64,000 nucleotides of DNA from the NCBI RefSeq assembly GCF_900091845.1, contig NZ_FMCI01000175.1, forward strand, positions 1 through 64,000, given 5' to 3'. Source of the DNA: Streptomyces sp. SolWspMP-5a-2 (GTDB taxonomy: Bacteria; Actinomycetota; Actinomycetes; Streptomycetales; Streptomycetaceae). Made by a program: the position numbers and the translations under genes. The notes beneath the pieces were generated by a model that was not told the origin of the DNA, made no database searches, and worked only from the letters and a program-made list of their open reading frames with translations. Below, one piece after another: positions 16,277-24,646 of the stretch. Position 1 is the stretch's first letter. Each line of letters starts with the position of its first letter.

Positions 16277-17812
16277 ATGCCCGTCAGACGACGACGTTCC
16301 ACCGCTCTCGCCGCCGCCGTGGCCACGGCCGCCGCGCTCGGCGCCACCGCGCTCGCCACGGCCGGCGCGACCACCGCGTCCGCCGCCGAAGTACCCCTCA
16401 GCGGCTACGAGTTGACGTGGGGCATCAAGCAGTCCTACCGCACCTACGTGGCGACCTACGCCCAGGGCAGCTTCACCCCGTCGGCCGGTGCGACGCAGGC
16501 CGCGGGCAACGGCGCGTTCACCTTCGTGGACGGCGCCGGCAGCTACGACTCCACCGGCCACACCCTCGCCCTCGCCTTCAAGGGCGGCCTGAAGATCGAG
16601 TCCAAGGCCCACGGGTTCGAGATAGCCCTGTCGGACATCAAGTTCGACAGCAAGGACGCCGAGATCACCGCCGACGTCACCCGCAACGGCACGACCACGG
16701 ACGACGTCCCGCTCGCCACCGTCACCGTCACCCGTGACATGAAGGAGATGGCGACCACCCTCACCGAGGAGGCCGCGGACGTCTTCGGCAGCGCGAGCTA
16801 CGCCAACGCCGCGGGTGACCCGCTGACCGTCGTCCAGACGACGCCGCCGACCTCCGAGCCGCCCGCCTCCGGGTCGCCGTCGCCCACCGGCGAGCCCTCC
16901 CCGTCGACCGGCCCGAGCGACCCGGAGACGTCCCCCTCGCCGACCGGCTCCCCGAGCGCCTCCGCCTCGCCGACCGGCAGCGCCGCACCGAGCACCGGCC
17001 CGAGCCCCTCGGCGTCCGCCACCGAGCCCGCCACCAAGGGCGACATCGTCGACGGCCGCCTCGGCTGGGGCGTGAAGGAGTCCTTCCGCAGCTACGTCGT
17101 CGGCACCGTCGCCCACGGGAAGATCTCCGCCTCCGGCGGCGCCACCCAGGCCACCGGCAACGGCGCGTTCACCTTCGTCAAGGCGACCGGCACCTACGAC
17201 ACCGACGCGGGCAGCCTCTCCGCCGCCTTCGAGGGCGCCGTGAACTTCAAGGGCCACGAGACCAACGGCACCTACGCCCTCGACCTGACCCTCAGCGACC
17301 TGCACGTCAGCCTCGACGGCGGCGCGGGCGAGCTGACCGCGGACGTCACCAGCCTCGGCAAGAAGACCGAGGACGTCGTCCTGGCCGACCTCAAGGCCCC
17401 CTCCGCCGGACTGACCGCCGAGGGTGACGTCATCACCGTCGACGACGTCACCGCCACCCTCACCGAGGCGGGCGCCGGCGCGTTCAGCGGCTACTACCAG
17501 GCGGGCGCCGTGCTCGACCCGGTCGCCCTGTCGGTGGCCCTGAGCGACGACGCCGACCTCCCGGAGGACGGCGGCTCCGGCTCGACCGGCGGCTCGGGCT
17601 CCACCGGGGGCACCGGCACGACCGGCGGCACCGGCGGCACCGGCTCGGTCTCCGGCGGAGTCACCGGCTCCACCACGGGAGGCATCACCGGCGGCCTCGC
17701 CGCCACCGGCTCCGACGTCCCGGTCGCCGCGCTCGGCACGGCCGCCGCGGTGGCCGTCGCGGCGGGCGCGGGCGTCGTCGTCGCGATGCGCCGCCGCCGT
17801 ACCGCGCAGTAG
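16277..17812 (+). CDS. HtaA-domain haem-binding protein with LAATG sortase signal
   Basis: A 511-residue cell-wall protein. A signal peptide ends near residue 37 (ASAAE). Two HtaA domains start near residues 46 (LTWGIKQSYRTYV) and 258 (LGWGVKESFRSYV), separated by a 60-residue Pro/Ser/Thr linker. A Gly/Ser/Thr linker then reaches LAATG near residue 474, a hydrophobic helix and MRRRRTAQ. LAxTG is the motif used by class E sortases of Streptomyces, so covalent attachment to peptidoglycan is expected. It would pass haem to the shorter-anchored HtaA protein or to HmuT (inference). A gaggag ribosome site precedes ATG 16277. Confidence 0.93.
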   Translation: MPVRRRRSTALAAAVATAAALGATALATAGATTASAAEVPLSGYELTWGIKQSYRTYVATYAQGSFTPSAGATQAAGNGAFTFVDGAGSYDSTGHTLALAFKGGLKIESKAHGFEIALSDIKFDSKDAEITADVTRNGTTTDDVPLATVTVTRDMKEMATTLTEEAADVFGSASYANAAGDPLTVVQTTPPTSEPPASGSPSPTGEPSPSTGPSDPETSPSPTGSPSASASPTGSAAPSTGPSPSASATEPATKGDIVDGRLGWGVKESFRSYVVGTVAHGKISASGGATQATGNGAFTFVKATGTYDTDAGSLSAAFEGAVNFKGHETNGTYALDLTLSDLHVSLDGGAGELTADVTSLGKKTEDVVLADLKAPSAGLTAEGDVITVDDVTATLTEAGAGAFSGYYQAGAVLDPVALSVALSDDADLPEDGGSGSTGGSGSTGGTGTTGGTGGTGSVSGGVTGSTTGGITGGLAATGSDVPVAALGTAAAVAVAAGAGVVVAMRRRRTAQ

Positions 17813-17820
17813 CGCGCGCA

Positions 17821-17863
17821 CGGCGGGAGGGCGGGAGCGCACGCGGCTCCCGCCCTCCCGCCG
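17821..17863 (+). terminator. Hairpin terminator after the HtaA pair
   Basis: Two perfect 18-nt arms (17821-17838 and 17846-17863) with a 7-nt loop lie 8 nt after the HtaA stop. It is the likely transcription end of the HtaA unit. Confidence 0.85.
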
Positions 17864-17881
17864 TGATGCTTAAATGCCCGC

Positions 17882-18526
17882 GTGAGCGACTACGACGTAC
17901 TGCGTGTCTTCTGCGGCCCGAGGGGCGGTTACGGCAACGAACTGGGCGTGATCCGCGAGGGCTCGGTGCTGCCGGAGCGCGCCGGACGCCAGGAACTCGC
18001 CGCCAAACTCGGCTTCAGCGAGACGGTGTTCGTGGACGACCCGGAGCGCGGGGTCATCGACATCTACACGCCCACCACGCGGCTGCCGTTCGCCGGGCAC
18101 CCCTGCGTCGGCACCGCCTGGCTGCTCGACGTGCCCGAACTGGTCACGCCCGCCGGGGTGGTGGGGGTGCGCCTGGACGGCGAGTTCAGCTGGATCGAGG
18201 CGCGCGCCGACTGGATCCCGCCGCGCACCCTGCGCCGGTACGCCACGGCCGCCGAGGTGGACGCCCTCCCGGTGCCGCCGCCGGGGGAGTGGATCTACGC
18301 CTGGGCGTGGGAGGACGAGGCCGCGGGACGCGTCCGCGCCCGCGCCTTCCCCGGCCGGGACGACGGCATCGACGAGGACGAGGCGACGGGCGCGGCGGCG
18401 ATCCTGCTCACCGACCGGCTCGGCCGGGCGCTCAACATCACCCAGGGAGCGGGCTCCCAGCTCCTGACCGCCCCGCAGCCGGGCGGCTGGGTGGAGGTCG
18501 GCGGCCGGGTCCGTCTGGAGCGGTAG
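17882..18526 (+). CDS. PhzF family phenazine biosynthesis/isomerase-like protein
   Basis: A 214-residue protein of the PhzF/YddE isomerase family, whose known members isomerise small hydroxy-acid substrates such as dihydro-hydroxyanthranilate; this substrate is unknown. Seen motifs are GYGNELGVI near the N-terminus (family GNP position reads GNE), the PFAGHPCVGTAWLL segment near residues 61-74, and EDEATGAAAILL near residue 165. At 214 residues it is shorter than the usual 260-300, with part of the C-terminal lobe missing. The start is GTG 17882, 18 nt past a terminator and without a clear ribosome site. It sits inside the haem island, but no chemical link is evident. Confidence 0.85.
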   Translation: MSDYDVLRVFCGPRGGYGNELGVIREGSVLPERAGRQELAAKLGFSETVFVDDPERGVIDIYTPTTRLPFAGHPCVGTAWLLDVPELVTPAGVVGVRLDGEFSWIEARADWIPPRTLRRYATAAEVDALPVPPPGEWIYAWAWEDEAAGRVRARAFPGRDDGIDEDEATGAAAILLTDRLGRALNITQGAGSQLLTAPQPGGWVEVGGRVRLER

Positions 18527-18540
18527 GAGGGGACGGCGAC

Positions 18541-18568
18541 GGCCCGGCGGACGGTGTGCCGCCGGGCC
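18541..18568. terminator. Bidirectional hairpin terminator
   Basis: Perfect 10-nt arms ggcccggcgg/ccgccgggcc with an 8-nt loop lie between the convergent PhzF-like and haem oxygenase genes. Confidence 0.75.
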
Positions 18569-18584
18569 CCGGACGGGGGAGCGC

Positions 18585-19232
18585 TCACGCGGAGAGCGGG
18601 AACTCCTCGCCCAGCGCGGCGAAGACGCCGGTGTTGAGCGCGAACGCCCTCTTGCACTCGGCCACGATCCGCTGCTTCTCCAGGTCGTCGGCCTCGACGG
18701 CGTCCAGCAGCTCGCGGTAGCCGCGCTTGAACGCCGCCGGGTTGTCGATGCCCTCGAAGACGTAGAAGCGCACGCCGTCGCCCTTGCGCTCGAAGCCCCA
18801 GGTCTTCTCCGCCTTGTCGCGGATGATCTGGCCGCCGGAGAGGTCGCCGAGGTAGCGGGTGTAGTGGTGGGCGATGTACCCGGCGGGCCACCGCTCGGCG
18901 CACTCGCGCACCCGGTCCGCGTAGGCGCGGGTGGCGGGCAGGGCGGTCAGACCGCCGCGCCAGCCGTCGCCGCGCAGATGGGCCAGGTCGCGCTCCAGGG
19001 CCTCGGTGCGGAACAGCTCGGGTCTGATGAAGGGGCCGGCCACCGGGTCGGACGCCAGCCGCCCGGCGCCCTCCTCCAGTGCCTGGTACACGAACCACAG
19101 CTGCTCGGTGTAGCGCGCGTACGCGTCCACGCCGAGCCGGCCGCCGAGCAGGTCGCTCATGAACGTCGAGGTCTCCGCCTCGACGTGCTGCTCGTGGGAC
19201 GCGGTGCGGATGACTGTCGAGAAGGACTCCAT
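18585..19232 (-). CDS. Biliverdin-producing haem oxygenase
   Basis: A 215-residue HmuO/HO-1 type haem oxygenase that opens haem to biliverdin, CO and Fe2+ in the cytoplasm. The proximal His is in IRTASHEQHVEAE near residue 16, FVYQALEE follows, and the distal helix GDLSGGQIIRDKAEK supplies the flexible Gly-rich motif over the haem. Length is as expected. Start ATG 19232 (MESFSTV) is preferred; ATG 19244 (MIRPMESF) is four codons earlier and would touch the iron box. Neither has a ribosome site, so the transcript may be leaderless. Regulation by iron is strongly suggested by the box directly upstream. Confidence 0.95.
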   Translation of the reverse strand: MESFSTVIRTASHEQHVEAETSTFMSDLLGGRLGVDAYARYTEQLWFVYQALEEGAGRLASDPVAGPFIRPELFRTEALERDLAHLRGDGWRGGLTALPATRAYADRVRECAERWPAGYIAHHYTRYLGDLSGGQIIRDKAEKTWGFERKGDGVRFYVFEGIDNPAAFKRGYRELLDAVEADDLEKQRIVAECKRAFALNTGVFAALGEEFPLSA

Positions 19233-19245
19233 GGGACGAATCATC

Positions 19246-19264
19246 TAAGGTAAGCCTTACCTAA
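19246..19264 (-). promoter_or_regulatory. Iron box at the haem oxygenase promoter
   Basis: TAAGGTAAGCCTTACCTAA is a nearly symmetrical 19-bp site, 16 of 19 positions like the remembered IdeR/DmdR consensus. It ends 13 nt before the preferred start codon, so it probably overlaps the -10 region and the transcription start. Confidence 0.9.
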
Positions 19265-19309
19265 GTCAATGCTTTCCCGACGTCCTGTCGGTAAAAGCGT
19301 ACAAGAAAA

Positions 19310-19336
19310 GACCCGCCCCCAGCAGGGGGGCGGGTC
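19310..19336 (-). terminator. Intrinsic terminator of map
   Basis: Perfect 11-nt arms (gacccgccccc and its complement) with a 5-nt loop, followed on the minus strand by CTTTTCTT. It lies 18 nt after the map stop. Confidence 0.88.
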
Positions 19337-19354
19337 CACGGGCTCGCGCCGGGG

Positions 19355-20212
19355 CTACGGCAGGGTCAGGATCTCCGCGCCGGTCTCCGTGACCACCAGG
19401 GTCTCCTCGAACTGCGCGGTGCGCCTGCGATCCTTGGTGACGACCGTCCAGCCGTCGTCCCACAGGTCGTACTCGTGGGTGCCGAGCGTCAGCATCGGCT
19501 CGATCGTGAAGGTCATCCCGGGCTGGATGACCGTCGTCGCGTGCGGGCTGTCGTAGTGCGGCACGATCAGGCCCGAGTGGAACGACGAGTTGATGCCGTG
19601 CCCGGTGAAGTCGCGGACCACGCCGTACCCGAACCGCTTGGCGTACGACTCGATGACCCGGCCGATGATGTTGATCTGCCGGCCGGGCCTGACCGCCTTG
19701 ATCGCCCGGTCCAGGGCCTCCCGGGTCCGCTCCACCAGCAGGCGGCTCTCCTCGTCGACGTCCCCCACCAGGTACGTCGCGTTGTTGTCGCCGTGCACCC
19801 CGCCGATGTACGCCGTCACGTCCAGATTGACGATGTCGCCGTCGCGCAGCACCGTCGAGTCCGGGATGCCGTGGCAGATCACCTCGTTGACGGAGGTGCA
19901 CAGCGACTTGGGGAAGCCCCGGTAGCCCAGCGTCGACGGGTAGGCGCCGTGGTCGCACATGTAGGTGTGCGCCACCTCGTCCAGCGCGTCCGTGGTGACC
20001 CCCGGCGCGATCAGCTTCGCGGCCTCCGCCATCGCGCGGGCGGCGATCCGCCCGGCCCGGCGCATCGCCTCGACGGTCTCCGGGGTCTGCACCTCCGGCC
20101 CGGTGTACGGGGTCGGCGCGGGCCTGCCGACGTACTCGGGACGGCGGATGTTCCCGGGCACCGGGCGGGTGGGAGAGAGCTCCCCTGGTACGAGCAGCGA
20201 CTGGCCAGACAT
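19355..20212 (-). CDS. map: Type I methionyl aminopeptidase
   Basis: A 285-residue cytosolic metalloenzyme that removes initiator Met from new proteins. The five metal ligands can be placed: Asp in [15 protein letters not shown] (two), His in [11 protein letters not shown], Glu in FTIEPML, and Glu in QFEETLVV. The N-terminal extension with [16 protein letters not shown] is typical of actinobacterial type-1c enzymes. Start ATG 20212 gives [10 protein letters not shown]; longer forms would run into the divergent small gene's promoter. Many actinobacteria carry a second map near the ribosomal protein genes, so this may be one of two copies (inference). Confidence 0.96.
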   Translation of the reverse strand: MSGQSLLVPGELSPTRPVPGNIRRPEYVGRPAPTPYTGPEVQTPETVEAMRRAGRIAARAMAEAAKLIAPGVTTDALDEVAHTYMCDHGAYPSTLGYRGFPKSLCTSVNEVICHGIPDSTVLRDGDIVNLDVTAYIGGVHGDNNATYLVGDVDEESRLLVERTREALDRAIKAVRPGRQINIIGRVIESYAKRFGYGVVRDFTGHGINSSFHSGLIVPHYDSPHATTVIQPGMTFTIEPMLTLGTHEYDLWDDGWTVVTKDRRRTAQFEETLVVTETGAEILTLP

Positions 20213-20270
20213 GTCAGGGAGTCTAACCAGCGGGCTTGGGGGAACATGTGGGTGGCGAGAGGAGCAGATC

Positions 20271-20498
20271 ATGGCGCTGTTCAAGAAGCGGACCGTCGGC
20301 AAACCGGGCGAGTGGTACTACTGCCTGGAGCACAAGAAGGTCGAGGAGGGGCCCGAGTGCCCCGCGAAGGACCGCTTCGGTCCCTACGCCTCCCGGTCGG
20401 AGGCGCAGCACGCGATGGAGACCGCCCGCGAGCGGAACCAGGAGTGGGAGACCGACCCCAAGTGGCACGACGCCCCCGCCGGCGGCGGGGACGACTGA
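20271..20498 (+). CDS. Small conserved hypothetical protein (75 aa)
   Basis: A 75-residue hydrophilic protein starting at ATG 20271 with ggagcagatc in front. It begins [18 protein letters not shown] and has two Cys ([16 protein letters not shown]) that could form a small metal or disulphide site, then a SPOR-like stretch [20 protein letters not shown] and an acidic tail. Divergent from map, 58 nt apart. I recognise the pattern as conserved in Streptomyces but know no function. Confidence 0.8.
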   Translation: MALFKKRTVGKPGEWYYCLEHKKVEEGPECPAKDRFGPYASRSEAQHAMETARERNQEWETDPKWHDAPAGGGDD

Positions 20499-20526
20499 GC
20501 CGCGCCGCCGTGCCGCGTCCCGGGCG

Positions 20527-21855
20527 CTACGCCTGGGCCGGGGCCCCGGCGGCCGGCGGGACGGCGTCCTGGGCGGCGGCCCGCCGGTCGCGCATCCGCA
20601 CCGCGTGCTCGTTCGTGCGCACGTCGTACCGCATCAGCTGCGGCAGGCACAGCGCCAGCAGCCCGACCGCCCCCGCGCACAGCAGCCCGCCCGACCAGAC
20701 CGAGGCGCGCACGCCGTAGAGCGCGGCGAGACCGCCGGAGCGGACCTGCCCGACGGTCGGACCCACCGAGTACGACAGCAGTTCGATCCCGGCGAGCCGC
20801 CCGCGCAGCTCGTCCGGGATCGTCTGGTTCCACATGGCGCCCCGGAAGATCCCGCTGACCATGTCGCAGCCACCGGCCACCGCCAGGAACAGCAGCACCA
20901 GCCAGACGTTGCCGACGACCCCCGCCGCCGCGATCGCCAGCCCCCACAGCGCGGCCGAGAGCACCACCATCCGGCCGTGCCGGTCGACCCGTGAGGTCCA
21001 GCCGCTGGTCAGGCTCACCACCAGGGCACCGGCCGGGACGGCCGCGTACATCAGGCCGAGCGACCAGGCGGCGTCCAGCTCGTCCGCGAGGAACGGCAGC
21101 ACCGCCAGCGGCATCGCCAGGAACATCGCGGCGAGGTCCACCGCGTAGGTGCCCAGCAGCTCCTTGCGCCGCCACGCGTACCGCGCGCCCTCGGCGATCG
21201 CCCGCAGCGACGGCTTCACCGCCTCGTGGGAGGCGGGCGCGGCGGCGAGCCTGAGGATCAGCAGCACCGAGAGGAAGAACGTCAGCAGATCGGCGCCGTA
21301 CGCCCAGCCGAGACCCGCGTACGCCACCACCACACCGGCCAGCGCCGGGCCCGCGACCCCGCCGACGGTCCAGCGCAGCGAGTTCAGCGCGGCGGCCGCC
21401 GGGAGGTGCTCGTGCGCGACCAGCCGCGGGAAGAGCGAGTCGAGCGCCGGGCGCTGCACCGAGACCAGCGCGGAGGAGAGCGCGGCGACCACGTACAGCG
21501 GCCAGACGACGGGACGCGGCAGCAGCGCGTTGACCAGCAGCGCCACGCTCAGCACCCCCTGCCCCGCCTCCGTCCAGACGATCAGCTTCCGCTTGTCCAT
21601 GGCGTCGGCGAGGGCTCCGCCGTAGAGCCCGAACACGAGCAGCGGCACCAGCTCCACCGCCCCGATCGCGCCGACCGCGGCCGCCGAGCCGGTCAGCTCC
21701 TTGATCTGCACCGGCAGCGCGACGAAGGTCAGGAAGCTGCCGAACGTCGAGATCGCCCCGGAGATCCACAGCCGCCGGAAGTCGGCGGAGGCCCGCCACG
21801 GGGTGAGATCGGGCAGCAGGGCGCGCAGACGGGAGGAGGGGGCGTCATCGGTCAC
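20527..21855 (-). CDS. MFS transporter (EntS/MFS_3-like)
   Basis: A 442-residue membrane transporter with 12 predicted helices, of the subgroup that includes enterobactin exporter EntS and macrolide exporters. The N-terminal cytoplasmic part has WRASADFRRLWISGAISTFGSF, and the loop 2-3 motif reads YGGALADAMDKRKLI. An export role is likely; the substrate is unknown. Its proximity to the haem island makes a siderophore possible but nothing in the sequence proves it. It ends 28 nt from the convergent 75-aa gene. Confidence 0.9.
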   Translation of the reverse strand: MTDDAPSSRLRALLPDLTPWRASADFRRLWISGAISTFGSFLTFVALPVQIKELTGSAAAVGAIGAVELVPLLVFGLYGGALADAMDKRKLIVWTEAGQGVLSVALLVNALLPRPVVWPLYVVAALSSALVSVQRPALDSLFPRLVAHEHLPAAAALNSLRWTVGGVAGPALAGVVVAYAGLGWAYGADLLTFFLSVLLILRLAAAPASHEAVKPSLRAIAEGARYAWRRKELLGTYAVDLAAMFLAMPLAVLPFLADELDAAWSLGLMYAAVPAGALVVSLTSGWTSRVDRHGRMVVLSAALWGLAIAAAGVVGNVWLVLLFLAVAGGCDMVSGIFRGAMWNQTIPDELRGRLAGIELLSYSVGPTVGQVRSGGLAALYGVRASVWSGGLLCAGAVGLLALCLPQLMRYDVRTNEHAVRMRDRRAAAQDAVPPAAGAPAQA

Positions 21856-21944
21856 AACAGGTCATGATCAGCCGGAACCGCCGCCGCGGGCAAACACTTT
21901 TTCCGCCGGGACCGGCCGGGGCTGCGCCGTCCGCGCGGCACCGC

Positions 21945-22559
21945 TCACCAGCGGGCCGGGGGCGGTGACGTCAACTGCTCGGCGAGGCGGGAGAGCCGGT
22001 CGCGCAGCCCGCGGCGGCCGCGCGGCGCGGGCAGCGGCTGCTCACCGACCGCCGCGCTCACCAGATGCTGCACGGTGTCCAGGTCCAGCTCGGCGCCCTC
22101 GGGCACGGCCAGCGTCTCGTGCGCCATCGAGGCCAGGTCGGCGTCCTCGGGCCCCTCACCCGGACCCAGCGCCAGCACCGTCGCCCCGGCCCGCCGCGCG
22201 TCGTGCACCCGCTCCAGGAGCGGCGCCCCCGGCCCGCCCGCCGACACCACCAGCAGCGTCTCCCCGCGCCTGGCCGCCGCCAGCCGTCCGAGCCCCACCG
22301 CCAGATGCGCCGGGTCCGCCGCCCGCGCCCCGTGCCGCACCAGCGTCGGTGTCAGCTCGGGCGTCCCCGACCAGGCCGCCTCGTCCACCAGATGGGCCGC
22401 CAGGTGCCACGGCTCGTACCCCGGTGTCCCGACGAGCAGCAGCCCGCCCCCGTGCGACACCACCGACCCGCGCAGGGCCCCGGCGAACCCCCGGGTGGCC
22501 CCCAACCACTCGGTCCCGGCGAGCACTTCACGCAGCAGCGCGACCCGTACGGCGTCCAT
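21945..22559 (-). CDS. Conserved hypothetical protein with SIS-like fold pattern
   Basis: A 204-residue protein, from ATG 22559 (MDAVRVALLREVLAG). Repeated beta-alpha units (GGGLLLVGTPGYE, GETLLVVSAGGPG, GATVLALGPGEG) look like a Rossmann or SIS-type sugar-phosphate-binding fold, but no catalytic motif was recognised. The C-terminus is basic (APRGRRGLRDRLSRLAEQL). It is in the same orientation as the MFS gene 89 nt downstream, and divergent from the F420 reductase gene. Function unknown. Confidence 0.78.
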   Translation of the reverse strand: MDAVRVALLREVLAGTEWLGATRGFAGALRGSVVSHGGGLLLVGTPGYEPWHLAAHLVDEAAWSGTPELTPTLVRHGARAADPAHLAVGLGRLAAARRGETLLVVSAGGPGAPLLERVHDARRAGATVLALGPGEGPEDADLASMAHETLAVPEGAELDLDTVQHLVSAAVGEQPLPAPRGRRGLRDRLSRLAEQLTSPPPARW

Positions 22560-22717
22560 GTCCGCGCATCCTGCCCCAAACCCCGCCCCGGCACCGGCCG
22601 TTCGCGGACGGTTCCCCCGTCCCGGTGACGAGCGGCCGCCCGCGCGCCGACCGTGACGCGCCTCACCTGCCCCACGGCCGCCCGCCGCCCCCACGTGCCC
22701 GGACGTACAGTCGGCCC

Positions 22718-23431
22718 ATGACCTCTAGCGACAGTGCACAGACCCCCGCGAAGGCCCCCGCCAAGGACCCCTGGGACCTGCCCGACGTCTCCGGGCTCGT
22801 CGTCGGGGTGCTCGGCGGGACCGGCCCGCAGGGCAAGGGACTCGCCTACCGGCTCGCCCTGGCCGGACAGCGGGTGATCATCGGCTCCCGGGCCGCCGAC
22901 CGCGCGCGGACCGCCGCCGCCGAGCTCGGCCACGGCGTCGAGGGCGCCGACAACGCCGAGACCGCCCGGCGCAGCGACGTCGTGATCGTCGCGGTGCCCT
23001 GGGAGGGCCACGGCAAGACCCTCGAATCGCTGCGCGAGGAACTGACGGGCAAGCTCGTCGTCGACTGCGTCAACCCGCTCGGCTTCGACAAGAAGGGCGC
23101 CTACGCCCTCAAGCCGGAGGAGGGCAGCGCCGCCGAGCAGGCCGCCGCCCTGCTGCCCGGCTCCCGGGTCGCCGCCGCCTTCCACCACCTGTCGGCCGTG
23201 CTGCTCCAGGACCCGGAGATCGCGGAGATCGACACCGACGTCATGGTGCTCGGCGAGGAGCGCGCCGACGTCGAGATCGTGCAGGCCCTGGCCGGGCGCA
23301 TCGCCGGGATGCGGGGCGTCTTCGCGGGCCGCCTGCGCAACGCCCACCAGGTGGAGTCGCTGGTCGCCAACCTGATCTCGGTCAACCGCCGCTACAAGGC
23401 GCACGCCGGGCTCCGGGTCACCGACGTCTGA
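22718..23431 (+). CDS. npdG: NADPH-dependent F420 reductase
   Basis: A 237-residue F420:NADP oxidoreductase, passing hydride between NADPH and the deazaflavin F420. After a 25-residue hydrophilic tail the Rossmann motif GVLGGTGPQGKGLA is followed by IIGSRAADRA, the NADP 2'-phosphate site (Ser-Arg). DVVIVAVPWEGH and VVDCVNPLGF are family signatures, and AFHHLSA lies in the F420 site. Start ATG 22718 (MTSSDSAQTP). It would feed reduced F420 to the many F420-dependent enzymes of actinomycetes. A single-gene transcript is likely, with the 59-aa gene after it. Confidence 0.94.
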   Translation: MTSSDSAQTPAKAPAKDPWDLPDVSGLVVGVLGGTGPQGKGLAYRLALAGQRVIIGSRAADRARTAAAELGHGVEGADNAETARRSDVVIVAVPWEGHGKTLESLREELTGKLVVDCVNPLGFDKKGAYALKPEEGSAAEQAAALLPGSRVAAAFHHLSAVLLQDPEIAEIDTDVMVLGEERADVEIVQALAGRIAGMRGVFAGRLRNAHQVESLVANLISVNRRYKAHAGLRVTDV

Positions 23432-23487
23432 GCCGATGGGGGACACTGGTGGCCGCCAGCAGTGTCCCCCGACAGGAGCCGACCGCC

Positions 23488-23667
23488 ATGCCCCGCCTCG
23501 CCCTCTGCACCCTCGTCCTGTGCGTGCTCGCCGTGGCCGCCGCGGTCGTCTCGTTCGTCCAGGGAAGCTGGCTCGGCGTCGTGTGGGTGCTGCTGGCCGG
23601 GCTGACCAGCAACATGTGCTGGTACTACGTCAAGCGCGAGAAGGTCCGCCGGTCCGTCACCGGATGA
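23488..23667 (+). CDS. Small membrane protein (59 aa)
   Basis: A 59-residue protein with two hydrophobic helices (LALCTLVLCVLAVAAAVVSF and VWVLLAGLTSNMCWYYV) and a basic end KREKVRRSVTG. ATG 23488 is preferred because caggagcc lies 8 nt before it; a GTG at 23449 would add 13 residues without such a site. It overlaps the convergent M50 protease gene by 11 nt at the 3' end. Function unknown. Confidence 0.72.
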   Translation: MPRLALCTLVLCVLAVAAAVVSFVQGSWLGVVWVLLAGLTSNMCWYYVKREKVRRSVTG

Positions 23668-24457
23668 TCCGGCAGTACTCGTTCGTCTCCTGCCAGAACT
23701 GGTACAGCGACCGCCCGCAGTAGGTGTCCGGCTCCTGGACGCCCAGGCCGCAGAGCACGGTGTGGACGAGGTCGAAGAACGCCGTGTTGACCGACGGCAC
23801 CCACAGCAGCGCGAACACGAACAGCAGGCCGAACGGCGCGAACGGCTCGACCTGGCGCTTGACCCCGTGGGACAGCCACGGCTCCAGCACGCCGTAGCCG
23901 TCAAGGCCCGGCACCGGCAGGAAGTTCAGGATCGCGGCCGTGACCTGGAGCAGCGCGAGGAAGGCCAGCGCGAACCGGAAGTCCGCCGGCACGCCGTCCA
24001 GCGCGTCCAGCCAGAACGGGGCCGTGCACACGAGCGCGAAGAGGACGTTCGTCAGCGGCCCCGCCGCCGAGACCAGGCTGTTGCGCCAGCGCCCCCTGAT
24101 CCGGCCCCGCTCGATGAACACGGCCCCACCGGGCAGACCGATGCCGCCCATGATCAGGAACACCACCGGCAGGACGATGCTCAGCAGCGCGTGCGTGTAC
24201 TTCAGCGGGTTCAGCGTGAGATACCCCTTGGCGCCGACCGTGATGTCCCCGCTGTGCAGCGCGGTGCGGGCGTGGGCGTACTCGTGCAGGGACAGCGAGA
24301 CGATCCAGGCCGCCGTCACGAACAGGAACACGGCCACACCGGGCTGCTCGGCGAACCCCGTCCAGGTGGCCCAGCCCGTGACCGCCGTCACGGCCAGGAT
24401 GCCGAGGAAGACGGGACTGACCCGCCGCTCGCTGCGGCGGGAGGTGGCGGTGGTCAT
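23657..24457 (-). CDS. Site-2 protease family (M50) membrane metalloprotease
   Basis: A 266-residue polytopic membrane protein. The zinc motif HExxH is HEYAHA near residue 58, inside a helix (WIVSLSLHEYAHA), and the third ligand Asp lies in FLPVPGLDGYGVLEPW near residue 172, the usual NxxPxxxLDG pattern. Five to six helices. It would cut proteins within the membrane, for example anti-sigma factors; no partner is encoded nearby. Start ATG 24457. Length is typical of the short S2P group without PDZ. Confidence 0.9.
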   Translation of the reverse strand: MTTATSRRSERRVSPVFLGILAVTAVTGWATWTGFAEQPGVAVFLFVTAAWIVSLSLHEYAHARTALHSGDITVGAKGYLTLNPLKYTHALLSIVLPVVFLIMGGIGLPGGAVFIERGRIRGRWRNSLVSAAGPLTNVLFALVCTAPFWLDALDGVPADFRFALAFLALLQVTAAILNFLPVPGLDGYGVLEPWLSHGVKRQVEPFAPFGLLFVFALLWVPSVNTAFFDLVHTVLCGLGVQEPDTYCGRSLYQFWQETNEYCRIIR

Positions 24458-24646
24458 GGGGCTCCCTGACTCTCGTACGCGCGGTGGGACGCCCGACCGT
24501 ACCGCCCCCGCCCGGGGAACGCCTCGCCCCGCCCCGGGGTTCCGGGACCCGGCCGTCCCTGACGGCGGCCCGGCCGACCGCCGTCGCCGCCCCCGCCCCG
24601 CCGACCCTCGGCAACCCCGTGACCCGTTCCCGCGTCACCGGAGAGA

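Noticed and set aside
14753-17842. Very long open frame antisense to the HtaA genes
   Set aside because: Gly/Ala/Arg-rich translation without domains; typical complement-strand shadow in high-GC DNA.
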